Source: Pseudomonas protegens (GTDB lineage Bacteria > Pseudomonadota > Gammaproteobacteria > Pseudomonadales > Pseudomonadaceae). From it: a DNA stretch of 64,000 nucleotides. The position numbers and the translations under genes were made by a program. Below the pieces are notes generated by a model, which did no database searches, was not told the origin of the DNA, and saw only the letters and a program-made list of their open reading frames with translations. This document shows positions 9,194-16,405 of this stretch, piece by piece. How positions within the stretch are numbered: the stretch's first letter is position 1; every line of letters starts with the position of its first letter. The stretch lies in NCBI RefSeq assembly GCF_003363755.1, contig NZ_CP031396.1:4558501-4622500 (forward strand), given 5' to 3'.

Positions 9194-9660
9194 TGCAAAA
9201 CCGCACCCTGGAAATCGGTGTCGGCCTTTTTCTGCTGGCCGGCATCCTGGCTTTGCTGTTGCTTGCCCTGCGGGTCAGTGGCTTGTCTCCGACTGCGAGC
9301 ACCGATACCTATAAACTTTACGCCTACTTCGACAATATCGCCGGTTTGACGGTCAGAGCTAAGGTGACCATGGCCGGTGTGACCATCGGCAAGGTTACAG
9401 CGATCGATCTGGACCGTGACAGCTTCACCGGCCGGGTGACGATGCAACTGGAAAAGCGTGTGGATAATCTGCCGACCGACTCCACTGCATCTATCCTGAC
9501 GGCTGGCCTGTTGGGTGAGAAGTACATCGGTATCAGCGTGGGCGGGGAAGAAGCCTTGCTCAAGGATGGTGGAACCATCCACGACACCCAGTCGTCGCTG
9601 GTGCTGGAGGACCTGATCGGTAAATTCCTGCTCAATACCGTTAGCAAAGACGCCAAATGA
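9193..9660 (+). CDS. mlaD: MlaD (Ttg2C), MCE-domain phospholipid-binding subunit
   Basis: A 155-residue protein with an N-terminal membrane anchor (residues 7-25) and one MCE domain (about 38-115, YFDNIAGLTVRAKVTMAGVTIGKV). MlaD forms a hexameric ring on the periplasmic face of the MlaFEDB complex and passes lipid to or from MlaC. Length is standard for the single-MCE form. Overlaps mlaE by one base and ends four bases into the frame used by mlaC. Confidence 0.97.
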   Translation: MQNRTLEIGVGLFLLAGILALLLLALRVSGLSPTASTDTYKLYAYFDNIAGLTVRAKVTMAGVTIGKVTAIDLDRDSFTGRVTMQLEKRVDNLPTDSTASILTAGLLGEKYIGISVGGEEALLKDGGTIHDTQSSLVLEDLIGKFLLNTVSKDAK

Positions 9661-9671
9661 GGAGTTTTTCG

Positions 9672-10325
9672 ATGATCTCTATCTTGCGACGTGGCTTGTT
9701 GGTCCTGCTGGCGGCCCTGCCGTTGCTGGCCAATGCGGCAAGCACGCCTTCCGCGCATGATCTGGTGCAGGACACGACCACCCGTCTGCTGGCGGATCTG
9801 GCGGCCAATAAAGAGAAGTACAAGCAAAGCCCGAACGACTTCTACAACGCCTTGAACGGTATTGTCGGTCCGGTGGTGGACGCCGATGGCATCTCCCGCA
9901 GCATCATGACCGTGAAGTATTCGCGCAAGGCCACTCCGGAGCAGATGGCGCGCTTCCAGGAAAACTTCAAGCGCAGCCTCATGCAGTTCTATGGCAATGC
10001 CTTGCTGGAGTACAACAACCAGGGCATCACTGTTTCTCCGGCCAAGGATGAAAGCGGTACCCGTACCAGCGTGGATATGCAGGTCAAGGGCAACAACGGC
10101 GCGATCTACCCGGTGTCCTACACCCTGGAGAAGATCAACGACGAGTGGAAAGTGCGTAACGTGATTATCAACGGCATCAATATCGGCAAGCTGTTCCGTG
10201 ATCAGTTCGCCGATGCCATGCAGCGTAACGGCAACAACCTGGACAAGACCATCGACGGCTGGGCCGGCGAAGTGGCCAAGGCCAAGGAAGTGACCGAAGA
10301 CGCCGCAGATAAGGTTGCGCAATGA
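9672..10325 (+). CDS. mlaC: MlaC (Ttg2D), periplasmic phospholipid shuttle
   Basis: A 217-residue secreted protein with a signal peptide (MISILRRGLLVLLAALPLLANA) and a MlaC/Tol_Tol_Ttg2 domain. It ferries phospholipid between the outer-membrane MlaA complex and MlaD. The start at 9672 is chosen because GAGGAG stands at proper spacing before it; the earlier ATG at 9657 sits inside the mlaD stop and has no ribosome site of its own. The C-terminal tail is Lys/Ala/Asp rich. Confidence 0.95.
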   Translation: MISILRRGLLVLLAALPLLANAASTPSAHDLVQDTTTRLLADLAANKEKYKQSPNDFYNALNGIVGPVVDADGISRSIMTVKYSRKATPEQMARFQENFKRSLMQFYGNALLEYNNQGITVSPAKDESGTRTSVDMQVKGNNGAIYPVSYTLEKINDEWKVRNVIINGINIGKLFRDQFADAMQRNGNNLDKTIDGWAGEVAKAKEVTEDAADKVAQ

Positions 10326-10627
10326 GCGAGTCCGCCGTACGCCTCGGGGACGCCGGGGAGTTGCTGATCAGCGGTGTGCTGGATTACCGCAGCGGCCCGG
10401 GTCTGCGCAAGCAGGGCCAGGCATTGATCAAGTCGAGCAGCGCTGCGGCGTTGGTGCTGGATTGCTCGGCGGTGGAAAAGTCCAGCAGTGTCGGCCTGGC
10501 CCTGCTGCTGGCCTTCATGCGTGATGCCCAGGACCTGGGCAAGGCAGTGAGTGTTCGTGCCTTGCCCGAAGACATGCGAGAAATTGCCGAAGTATCCGGG
10601 GTCACCGAGATCCTTCTCCATCCGTAG
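10322..10627 (+). CDS. mlaB: MlaB, STAS-domain subunit of the Mla transporter
   Basis: A 101-residue cytoplasmic STAS-domain protein; MlaB binds MlaF and stabilises the ATPase dimer. The core LVLDCSAVEKSSSVGLALLLAFMRDAQ holds the conserved Asp and Ser cluster of STAS folds. Its ATG overlaps the mlaC stop (ATGA). A strong hairpin with T run follows, ending the operon. Confidence 0.93.
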   Translation: MSESAVRLGDAGELLISGVLDYRSGPGLRKQGQALIKSSSAAALVLDCSAVEKSSSVGLALLLAFMRDAQDLGKAVSVRALPEDMREIAEVSGVTEILLHP

Positions 10628-10645
10628 TAACCCACATCTATATAG

Positions 10646-10699
10646 AAGCCCCCCGTCAGAGTCCTGCTATGCGGGGTTCGCAGGCGCGGGGCTTTTTTG
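10646..10699 (+). terminator. Rho-independent terminator after mlaB
   Basis: AGCCCC (10647-10652) pairs with GGGGCT (10688-10693), with a second internal CCCCG/CGGGG possibility, and is followed at once by TTTTTT. It separates mlaFEDCB from ibaG. Confidence 0.7.
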
Positions 10700-10744
10700 T
10701 ATGATGTCCGACCCGCGCGCACAGGGCGCCGATTGAGGTTGAGC

Positions 10745-10984
10745 ATGCAGGCCAACGAAGTGAAGAGCTTTCTTGAGGGAAAGCTGCCCGGAGCTCAGGT
10801 AGAAGTTGAGGGCGAAGGCTGCAACTTTCAGCTGAACGTGATTAGCGACGAACTGTCGGCCTTGAGCCCGGTGAAGCGTCAGCAGAGCATCTATGCCCAT
10901 TTGAATCCATGGATTGCCGATGGCAGCATCCACGCGATCACTATGAAATTTTTCAGCCGCGCGGCCTGGGCCGAGCGCACCTGA
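10745..10984 (+). CDS. ibaG: IbaG, BolA-family protein
   Basis: A 79-residue BolA-like protein. BolA proteins work with monothiol glutaredoxins in iron-sulfur handling; IbaG is the form linked to acid stress and encoded next to murA. The start MQANEVKSFLEGKLPGAQ at 10745 follows a weak ribosome site; an upstream in-frame extension of 16 codons runs through the mlaB terminator region and is rejected. The conserved segment FQLNVISDELSALSPVKRQQSIYAHL is BolA-typical. Confidence 0.92.
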   Translation: MQANEVKSFLEGKLPGAQVEVEGEGCNFQLNVISDELSALSPVKRQQSIYAHLNPWIADGSIHAITMKFFSRAAWAERT

Positions 10985-11006
10985 GCCCAAGGGCGTCGAG
11001 ACTGTT

Positions 11007-12272
11007 ATGGATAAATTGATTATTACCGGCGGCGTTCGCCTTGATGGCGAGATCCGCATTTCCGGGGCCAAGAACTCCGCGCTGCCGATTCTGGCAGCAA
11101 CCCTGCTGTGCGATGGCCCGGTCACCGTGGCCAACCTCCCGCACCTGCACGACATCACCACCATGATCGAGCTGTTCGGTCGCATGGGCATCGAGCCGGT
11201 GATCGACGAGAAACTGAGCGTCGAAATCGATCCGCGCACCATCAAGACCCTGGTGGCGCCGTACGAGCTGGTGAAAACCATGCGCGCCTCGATCCTGGTC
11301 CTGGGGCCGATGGTTGCCCGTTTCGGCGAAGCCGAAGTGGCCCTGCCTGGCGGTTGCGCCATCGGTTCGCGTCCAGTGGACCTGCACATTCGCGGCCTGG
11401 AAGCCATGGGCGCGGTGATCGATGTCGAGGGCGGCTACATCAAGGCCAAGGCGCCTGAAGGCGGCCTGCGCGGTGCTAACTTCTTCTTCGATACCGTGAG
11501 TGTGACCGGTACCGAGAACATCATGATGGCCGCTGCCCTGGCCAAGGGTCGCAGCGTGCTGCAGAACGCCGCCCGCGAACCTGAAGTCGTCGACCTGGCG
11601 AACTTCCTGATCGCCATGGGTGCGAAGATTTCCGGCGCTGGCACCGACACCATCACCATCGATGGCGTCGAGCGTCTGCATTCGGCGATCTACAAAGTGA
11701 TGCCTGACCGTATCGAAACCGGTACCTACCTGGTGGCCGCAGCCGTCACCGGCGGCCGGGTCAAGGTCAAGGACACCGATCCGACCATCCTTGAAGCCGT
11801 TCTGGAAAAGCTCAAGGAAGCGGGCGCCGAAGTCACCACCGGCAGCGACTGGATCGAGCTGAACATGCATGGCAAGCGCCCCAAGGCGGTCAACGTGCGT
11901 ACTGCTCCGTACCCGGCGTTCCCGACCGACATGCAAGCGCAGTTCATTTCCCTGAACGCGATTGCCGAAGGCACGGGCGCGGTCATCGAGACCATCTTCG
12001 AAAACCGCTTCATGCACGTGTACGAGCTGCACCGCATGGGCGCCAAGATCCAGGTCGAAGGCAACACCGCGATCGTTACCGGCACCGAGATCCTCAAGGG
12101 CGCGCCAGTCATGGCCACCGACCTGCGGGCCTCGGCCAGCCTGGTGATCTCGGCCCTGATGGCCGAAGGCGACACCCTGATCGACCGCATCTACCACATC
12201 GACCGTGGTTACGAGTGCATCGAAGAGAAGCTGCAGATGCTCGGCGCCAAGATCCGCCGCGTACCGGGCTAG
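11007..12272 (+). CDS. murA: MurA, UDP-N-acetylglucosamine 1-carboxyvinyltransferase
   Basis: A 421-residue enzyme for the first committed step of peptidoglycan synthesis, transferring enolpyruvate from PEP to UDP-GlcNAc. Lys22 (GAKNSALP) and the reactive Cys117 in PGGCAIGSRPVDLH are present; this cysteine is the fosfomycin target, so the enzyme should be sensitive by sequence. Length and ends are standard. It follows ibaG by 22 bases. Confidence 0.98.
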   Translation: MDKLIITGGVRLDGEIRISGAKNSALPILAATLLCDGPVTVANLPHLHDITTMIELFGRMGIEPVIDEKLSVEIDPRTIKTLVAPYELVKTMRASILVLGPMVARFGEAEVALPGGCAIGSRPVDLHIRGLEAMGAVIDVEGGYIKAKAPEGGLRGANFFFDTVSVTGTENIMMAAALAKGRSVLQNAAREPEVVDLANFLIAMGAKISGAGTDTITIDGVERLHSAIYKVMPDRIETGTYLVAAAVTGGRVKVKDTDPTILEAVLEKLKEAGAEVTTGSDWIELNMHGKRPKAVNVRTAPYPAFPTDMQAQFISLNAIAEGTGAVIETIFENRFMHVYELHRMGAKIQVEGNTAIVTGTEILKGAPVMATDLRASASLVISALMAEGDTLIDRIYHIDRGYECIEEKLQMLGAKIRRVPG

Positions 12273-12317
12273 TAGCATGACGGGCACAGGGAGGTGCCCA
12301 ACGCTGAATCAGTTCCA

Positions 12318-12343
12318 CGTCGAGCCTGTCTTCAGGCTCGACG
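12318..12343. repeat. Perfect 11-bp hairpin between murA and hisG
   Basis: CGTCGAGCCTG (12318-12328) and CAGGCTCGACG (12333-12343) form a perfect stem with a TCTT loop, 46 bases after murA and 58 bases before hisG. There is no T run, and no histidine-codon leader peptide is visible, so it is not a classic his attenuator. It may stabilise an mRNA end or act as a weak terminator. Confidence 0.6.
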
Positions 12344-12401
12344 CATGTCTGGCGCCGTTTGCGTCCGGGCATCAGTCGCCGCATAAGGACTTACGTTACT
12401 C

Positions 12402-13037
12402 ATGTTGACCATCGCACTGTCCAAGGGCCGTATCCTCGACGACACGCTGCCGCTTCTGGCTGAAGCGGGCATCGTGCCAACCGAGAATCCGGACAAGAGC
12501 CGCAAACTGATCATCCCCACGACCCAGGACGACGTTCGCCTGCTGATCGTGCGTGCCACTGACGTACCGACCTATGTCGAGCATGGCGCCGCCGACCTCG
12601 GGGTGGCCGGCAAGGACGTCCTGATGGAGTACTCCGGCCAGGGCCTGTACGAACCGCTGGACCTGCAGATTGCCCAGTGCAAGCTGATGACTGCCGGTGC
12701 GATTGGCGCCGTCGAACCCAAGGGGCGCCTGCGCGTGGCCACCAAGTTCGTCAACGTGGCCAAGCGTTACTACGCCGAACAGGGCCGCCAGGTCGACATC
12801 ATCAAGCTTTACGGCTCGATGGAGCTGGCGCCGCTGATCGGTCTGGCGGACAAGATCATCGACGTGGTCGACACCGGCAACACCCTGCGGGCCAACGGTC
12901 TGGAGCCCCAGGAACTGATCGCTACCATCAGCTCCCGCCTGGTGGTCAACAAGGCATCGATGAAGATGCAGCACGCCCGTATCCAGGCGTTGATCGATAC
13001 CCTGCGCAAGGCAGTGGAATCGCGACACCGCGGCTGA
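12402..13037 (+). CDS. hisG: HisG, ATP phosphoribosyltransferase (short form)
   Basis: A 211-residue catalytic subunit for the first step of histidine synthesis, joining ATP and PRPP. This is the short HisG form that lacks the C-terminal regulatory domain and needs HisZ, which is encoded elsewhere. The PRPP-binding region DVVDTGNTLRANGL (about 148-161) is clear. The ATG is preceded by a weak site (AAGGACTTACGTTACTC). It is the first of hisG-hisD-hisC. Confidence 0.97.
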   Translation: MLTIALSKGRILDDTLPLLAEAGIVPTENPDKSRKLIIPTTQDDVRLLIVRATDVPTYVEHGAADLGVAGKDVLMEYSGQGLYEPLDLQIAQCKLMTAGAIGAVEPKGRLRVATKFVNVAKRYYAEQGRQVDIIKLYGSMELAPLIGLADKIIDVVDTGNTLRANGLEPQELIATISSRLVVNKASMKMQHARIQALIDTLRKAVESRHRG

Positions 13038-13191
13038 TTCACATGCGTGGCCTTGAGCCGCGCCCATCTATCCGCGTCATAGCCAGAATGCTCAGGTGCC
13101 CACGCGGATGGCTTGGTAGTCTTGCGGCGCCTGAGCTTTGCAAATCCAAGCTTGCCCTTTTGTGCACTCGCCAATCATTGAGGCCTTCGCT

Positions 13192-14520
13192 ATGACCGCT
13201 CCGACTGCAATTCGCCGACTCAACGCTGCCGACCCGGATTTCGCCCGTCATCTGGATCATCTGCTGAGCTGGGAAAGTGTCTCTGACGATTCGGTCAATC
13301 AGCGGGTGCTGGACATCATCAAGGCCGTGCGCGAGCGCGGCGATGCGGCGCTGGTGGAGTTCACCCAGCGTTTCGACGGCCTGCAAGTGGCCTCCATGGC
13401 CGACCTGATCCTGCCGCGCGAGCGCCTGGAACTGGCCCTGACCCGAATCACCGTGGCCCAGCGCGAAGCCCTGGAGAAGGCCGCGGCGCGGGTGCGCAGC
13501 TACCACGAGAAGCAGAAGCAGGACTCCTGGAGCTACACCGAAGCCGACGGCACGGTGCTGGGCCAGAAGGTCACGCCGCTGGACCGCGCCGGCCTGTATG
13601 TACCGGGGGGCAAGGCGTCTTACCCGTCATCGGTGCTGATGAACGCGATCCCGGCCAAGGTGGCGGGCGTGACCGAGGTGGTGATGGTGGTGCCGACCCC
13701 CCGTGGTGAAGTCAACGAGCTGGTACTGGCCGCTGCCTGCATCGCCGGGGTTGACCGGGTGTTCACCATCGGTGGCGCCCAGGCCGTGGCCGCGCTGGCC
13801 TACGGCACCGAAAGCGTGCCCCAGGTGGACAAGGTGGTCGGCCCGGGCAACATCTATGTGGCCACGGCCAAGCGCCATGTGTTCGGCCAGGTCGGGATCG
13901 ACATGATCGCCGGTCCGTCGGAGATCCTTGTGGTCTGTGACGGCCAGACCGATCCGGACTGGATCGCCATGGACCTGTTCTCCCAGGCCGAGCACGACGA
14001 AGACGCCCAGGCAATCCTGGTCAGCCCGGACGCCGAGTTCCTGGACAAGGTGGCGGCGAGCATCGCCAAGCTGCTGCCGACCATGGAGCGCGCGGAAATC
14101 ATCAACATCTCGATCAATGGCCGTGGCGCGCTGATCCAGGTTCGCGACATGCAGCAAGCCATGGACGTGGCCAACCGCATTGCCCCCGAGCACCTGGAGT
14201 TGTCGGTGGCCGACCCGCAAGCCTGGCTGCCGCAGATCCGCCACGCCGGGGCGATCTTCATGGGCCGTCACACCTCCGAGGCGCTGGGCGATTACTGCGC
14301 CGGGCCGAACCACGTGCTGCCGACGTCCGGTACTGCGCGTTTCTCCTCACCGCTGGGGGTGTATGACTTCCAGAAACGCTCGTCGATCATCTTCTGCTCC
14401 GAGCAGGGTGCGTCCGAGCTGGGCCGGACCGCCTCGGTGCTGGCCCGTGGCGAGTCGCTGACCGCCCACGCCCGCAGCGCCGAATACCGCATCGTCGACG
14501 ACCAAGATCAGGGGCAATGA
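13192..14520 (+). CDS. hisD: HisD, histidinol dehydrogenase
   Basis: A 442-residue zinc enzyme that oxidises histidinol to histidine in two NAD-dependent steps. The start MTAPTAIRRLNAADP at 13192 is used; an upstream in-frame extension to 13138 is not family-like. Conserved regions seen include YVPGGKASYPSSVLM, GPGNIYVATAK, SQAEHDEDAQ and the zinc/active-site stretch GRHTSEALGDYCAGPNHVLPT. Its stop overlaps the hisC start (ATGA). Confidence 0.97.
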   Translation: MTAPTAIRRLNAADPDFARHLDHLLSWESVSDDSVNQRVLDIIKAVRERGDAALVEFTQRFDGLQVASMADLILPRERLELALTRITVAQREALEKAAARVRSYHEKQKQDSWSYTEADGTVLGQKVTPLDRAGLYVPGGKASYPSSVLMNAIPAKVAGVTEVVMVVPTPRGEVNELVLAAACIAGVDRVFTIGGAQAVAALAYGTESVPQVDKVVGPGNIYVATAKRHVFGQVGIDMIAGPSEILVVCDGQTDPDWIAMDLFSQAEHDEDAQAILVSPDAEFLDKVAASIAKLLPTMERAEIINISINGRGALIQVRDMQQAMDVANRIAPEHLELSVADPQAWLPQIRHAGAIFMGRHTSEALGDYCAGPNHVLPTSGTARFSSPLGVYDFQKRSSIIFCSEQGASELGRTASVLARGESLTAHARSAEYRIVDDQDQGQ

Positions 14521-15575
14521 ACATGAGCAAATTCTGGAGTCCGTTCGTCAAGAACCTGGTGCCCTACGTGCCGGGCGAACAACCCAAGCTGACCAAGCTG
14601 GTCAAGCTCAACACCAACGAAAACCCCTATGGCCCGTCGCCCAAGGCCCTGGCGGCGATGCAGGCCGAGCTCAACGACAACCTGCGCCTGTATCCCGATC
14701 CCAACAGCGACCTGCTCAAGCAGGCGGTGGCCCGCTATTACGGGGTGCAGGGCAATCAGGTGTTCCTTGGCAACGGTTCCGACGAAGTCCTGGCGCACAT
14801 TTTCCATGGCCTGCTGCAGCAGGATAAGCCGCTGCTGTTCCCGGACATCAGCTACAGCTTCTACCCGGTGTACTGCGGTCTATACGGCATCGACTACCAG
14901 GCGGTGCCCCTGGACGAACAGTTCCAGATTCGTGTGGCCGACTACGCCCAGCCCAACGGCGGGATCATCTTCCCCAACCCGAATGCGCCCACCGGTTGCC
15001 TGCTGGCCCTGGACGCGGTGGAGCAGATCCTCCTGGCCAGCCCGGATTCGGTGGTGGTCGTGGACGAGGCCTATATCGACTTCGGTGGCCAGACTGCCAT
15101 CAGTCTGGTGGACCGTTACCCCAACCTGCTGGTGACCCAGACTCTGTCCAAGTCGCGCTCTCTGGCCGGCCTGCGAGTGGGCCTGGCGGTTGGGCATCCG
15201 GACCTGATCGAGGCCCTGGAGCGGATCAAGAACAGCTTCAACTCCTACCCTCTGGATCGCCTGGCCATTGTGGGTGCAGCGGCGGCCTTCGAGGACCGCG
15301 AGTACTTTGCCAAGACCTGCCAACTGGTGATCGACAGTCGTGAGTGGGTGGTGGCGCAGTTGCAGGCCAAGGGTTTTGAAGTATTGCCGTCGGCGGCCAA
15401 CTTCATCTTTGCCCGCCACCCCCAGCACGACGCAGCCGGCCTGGCGGCCAAGCTGCGTGAGCAAGGGGTGATCGTGCGTCACTTCAAGCAGGAACGGATT
15501 GCCCAATTCCTGCGCATCAGCATCGGCACGCCGGAGCAGAATCAGGCGCTGATCGACGGGTTGGGGCAGCTTTAA
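14517..15575 (+). CDS. hisC: HisC, histidinol-phosphate aminotransferase
   Basis: A 352-residue fold-type I PLP aminotransferase. The N-terminal motif NTNENPYGPSP, the VDEAYIDF segment (Asp183 and Tyr186 contact PLP) and the PLP lysine, Lys212 in TLSKSRSLAGLR, are all present. It makes histidinol phosphate from imidazole acetol phosphate and glutamate. The start overlaps the hisD stop; a second ATG two codons later is equally possible. Confidence 0.96.
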   Translation: MNMSKFWSPFVKNLVPYVPGEQPKLTKLVKLNTNENPYGPSPKALAAMQAELNDNLRLYPDPNSDLLKQAVARYYGVQGNQVFLGNGSDEVLAHIFHGLLQQDKPLLFPDISYSFYPVYCGLYGIDYQAVPLDEQFQIRVADYAQPNGGIIFPNPNAPTGCLLALDAVEQILLASPDSVVVVDEAYIDFGGQTAISLVDRYPNLLVTQTLSKSRSLAGLRVGLAVGHPDLIEALERIKNSFNSYPLDRLAIVGAAAAFEDREYFAKTCQLVIDSREWVVAQLQAKGFEVLPSAANFIFARHPQHDAAGLAAKLREQGVIVRHFKQERIAQFLRISIGTPEQNQALIDGLGQL

Positions 15576-15579
15576 GCCG

Positions 15580-15660
15580 CAAGCTGCAAGTTAGAAGCCC
15601 AGAGCCAATGCTTGGAGCCTCTGGCTTGCAGCTACAAGCTTGTAGCTGCAGCCACCGGCT
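15580..15660. repeat. Repeat-rich spacer with a 24-bp perfect palindrome
   Basis: The 89-base spacer between the convergent genes hisC and the DUF4198 gene is made of short copies of GCAAGCT / AGCTTGCAGCT / CTTGTAGCTGCA. Positions 15627-15650 form a perfect 24-base palindrome centred on AAGCTT. Such 'cttgtagctgcaagc' runs are a known style of intergenic repeat in pseudomonads. It would fold on either strand and may serve as a two-way transcription end. Confidence 0.7.
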
Positions 15661-15664
15661 GCTC

Positions 15665-16393
15665 TCACTCGTGGTGCGGCTCGCCGAGGAAGGTCAGGGA
15701 GCTGAACAGGCCGCGTGAAGCCACATCCGGGTCGTCCTTGAGCGGCACTTCAAGCTCTGCGGCAATCACGTTCAAGCCTTCATTTCTCACCAACACTTGA
15801 GCGCGTCCCTGGGCATCGGTTTCGGTGCTCAGGGTGCTCGGTGCATTGCGGTAGTCGCCGATCAACTTGACCCCAGCCACGGGCTGCCCATCCAGCAGTA
15901 CCCGTACCGGCAGGCTATTGCCCTGGCCCACGGTCAGCGGGTCGACTTCCGGCAGGATCAGCAGCTTGAGCTGTTCCAGCTTGGGCAGCTTCGCCCCCGC
16001 TTGATAGATCGCCAGGCTGTACTTGAAGGTGTGGGTCGAGGCGATGGCCCCCGGGACTTTGCTGCGCCCCTGGTTGACCCAGCGTTTGTCCGCCGTTTGC
16101 GACCACGGACCGTTGTCCAGCGCCACGGCCAGCACCGCCGCTGGCTTGAGTGGTTGCAGGCGCGCGTGGTCGGCCAGGCGTTGCACGCTCACCGGAATCA
16201 TTCTGGCTGCGGCGTCGTAGGCCCAGGCACCACTGACCTTCTTGGCCTTGAAGGCGTCGTCTTCGGCGCCGTGGCCGTAGATCACTTCGATATTGCCGCG
16301 GCGCTGTTCGGTCCACAGACCGTGGGCCGAGGCCTGGGTTGTACCCAGGGTGGCGAGCAGGCCCAGCAGGGCGATTGATTTGAGGTTGTGCAT
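15665..16393 (-). CDS. DUF4198-domain periplasmic protein, partner of TonB receptor
   Basis: A 242-residue secreted protein: signal peptide of about 23 residues (LLGLLATLGTTQASA) then a DUF4198 body that starts HGLWTEQR. DUF4198 proteins occur beside transporters for nickel, cobalt or other metals and are thought to bind the metal or its chelate in the periplasm (family knowledge, weak). Here it sits 12 bases after the TonB-dependent receptor gene, so the two act together. The tail ends GEPHHE, with possible metal-binding histidines. The substrate cannot be read from the sequence. Confidence 0.8.
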   Translation of the reverse strand: MHNLKSIALLGLLATLGTTQASAHGLWTEQRRGNIEVIYGHGAEDDAFKAKKVSGAWAYDAAARMIPVSVQRLADHARLQPLKPAAVLAVALDNGPWSQTADKRWVNQGRSKVPGAIASTHTFKYSLAIYQAGAKLPKLEQLKLLILPEVDPLTVGQGNSLPVRVLLDGQPVAGVKLIGDYRNAPSTLSTETDAQGRAQVLVRNEGLNVIAAELEVPLKDDPDVASRGLFSSLTFLGEPHHE

Positions 16394-16405
16394 GGCGATT
16401 TCCGG

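Noticed and set aside
12273..12401. Histidine attenuator ahead of hisG
   Set aside because: No leader peptide with His codons and no terminator with T run.
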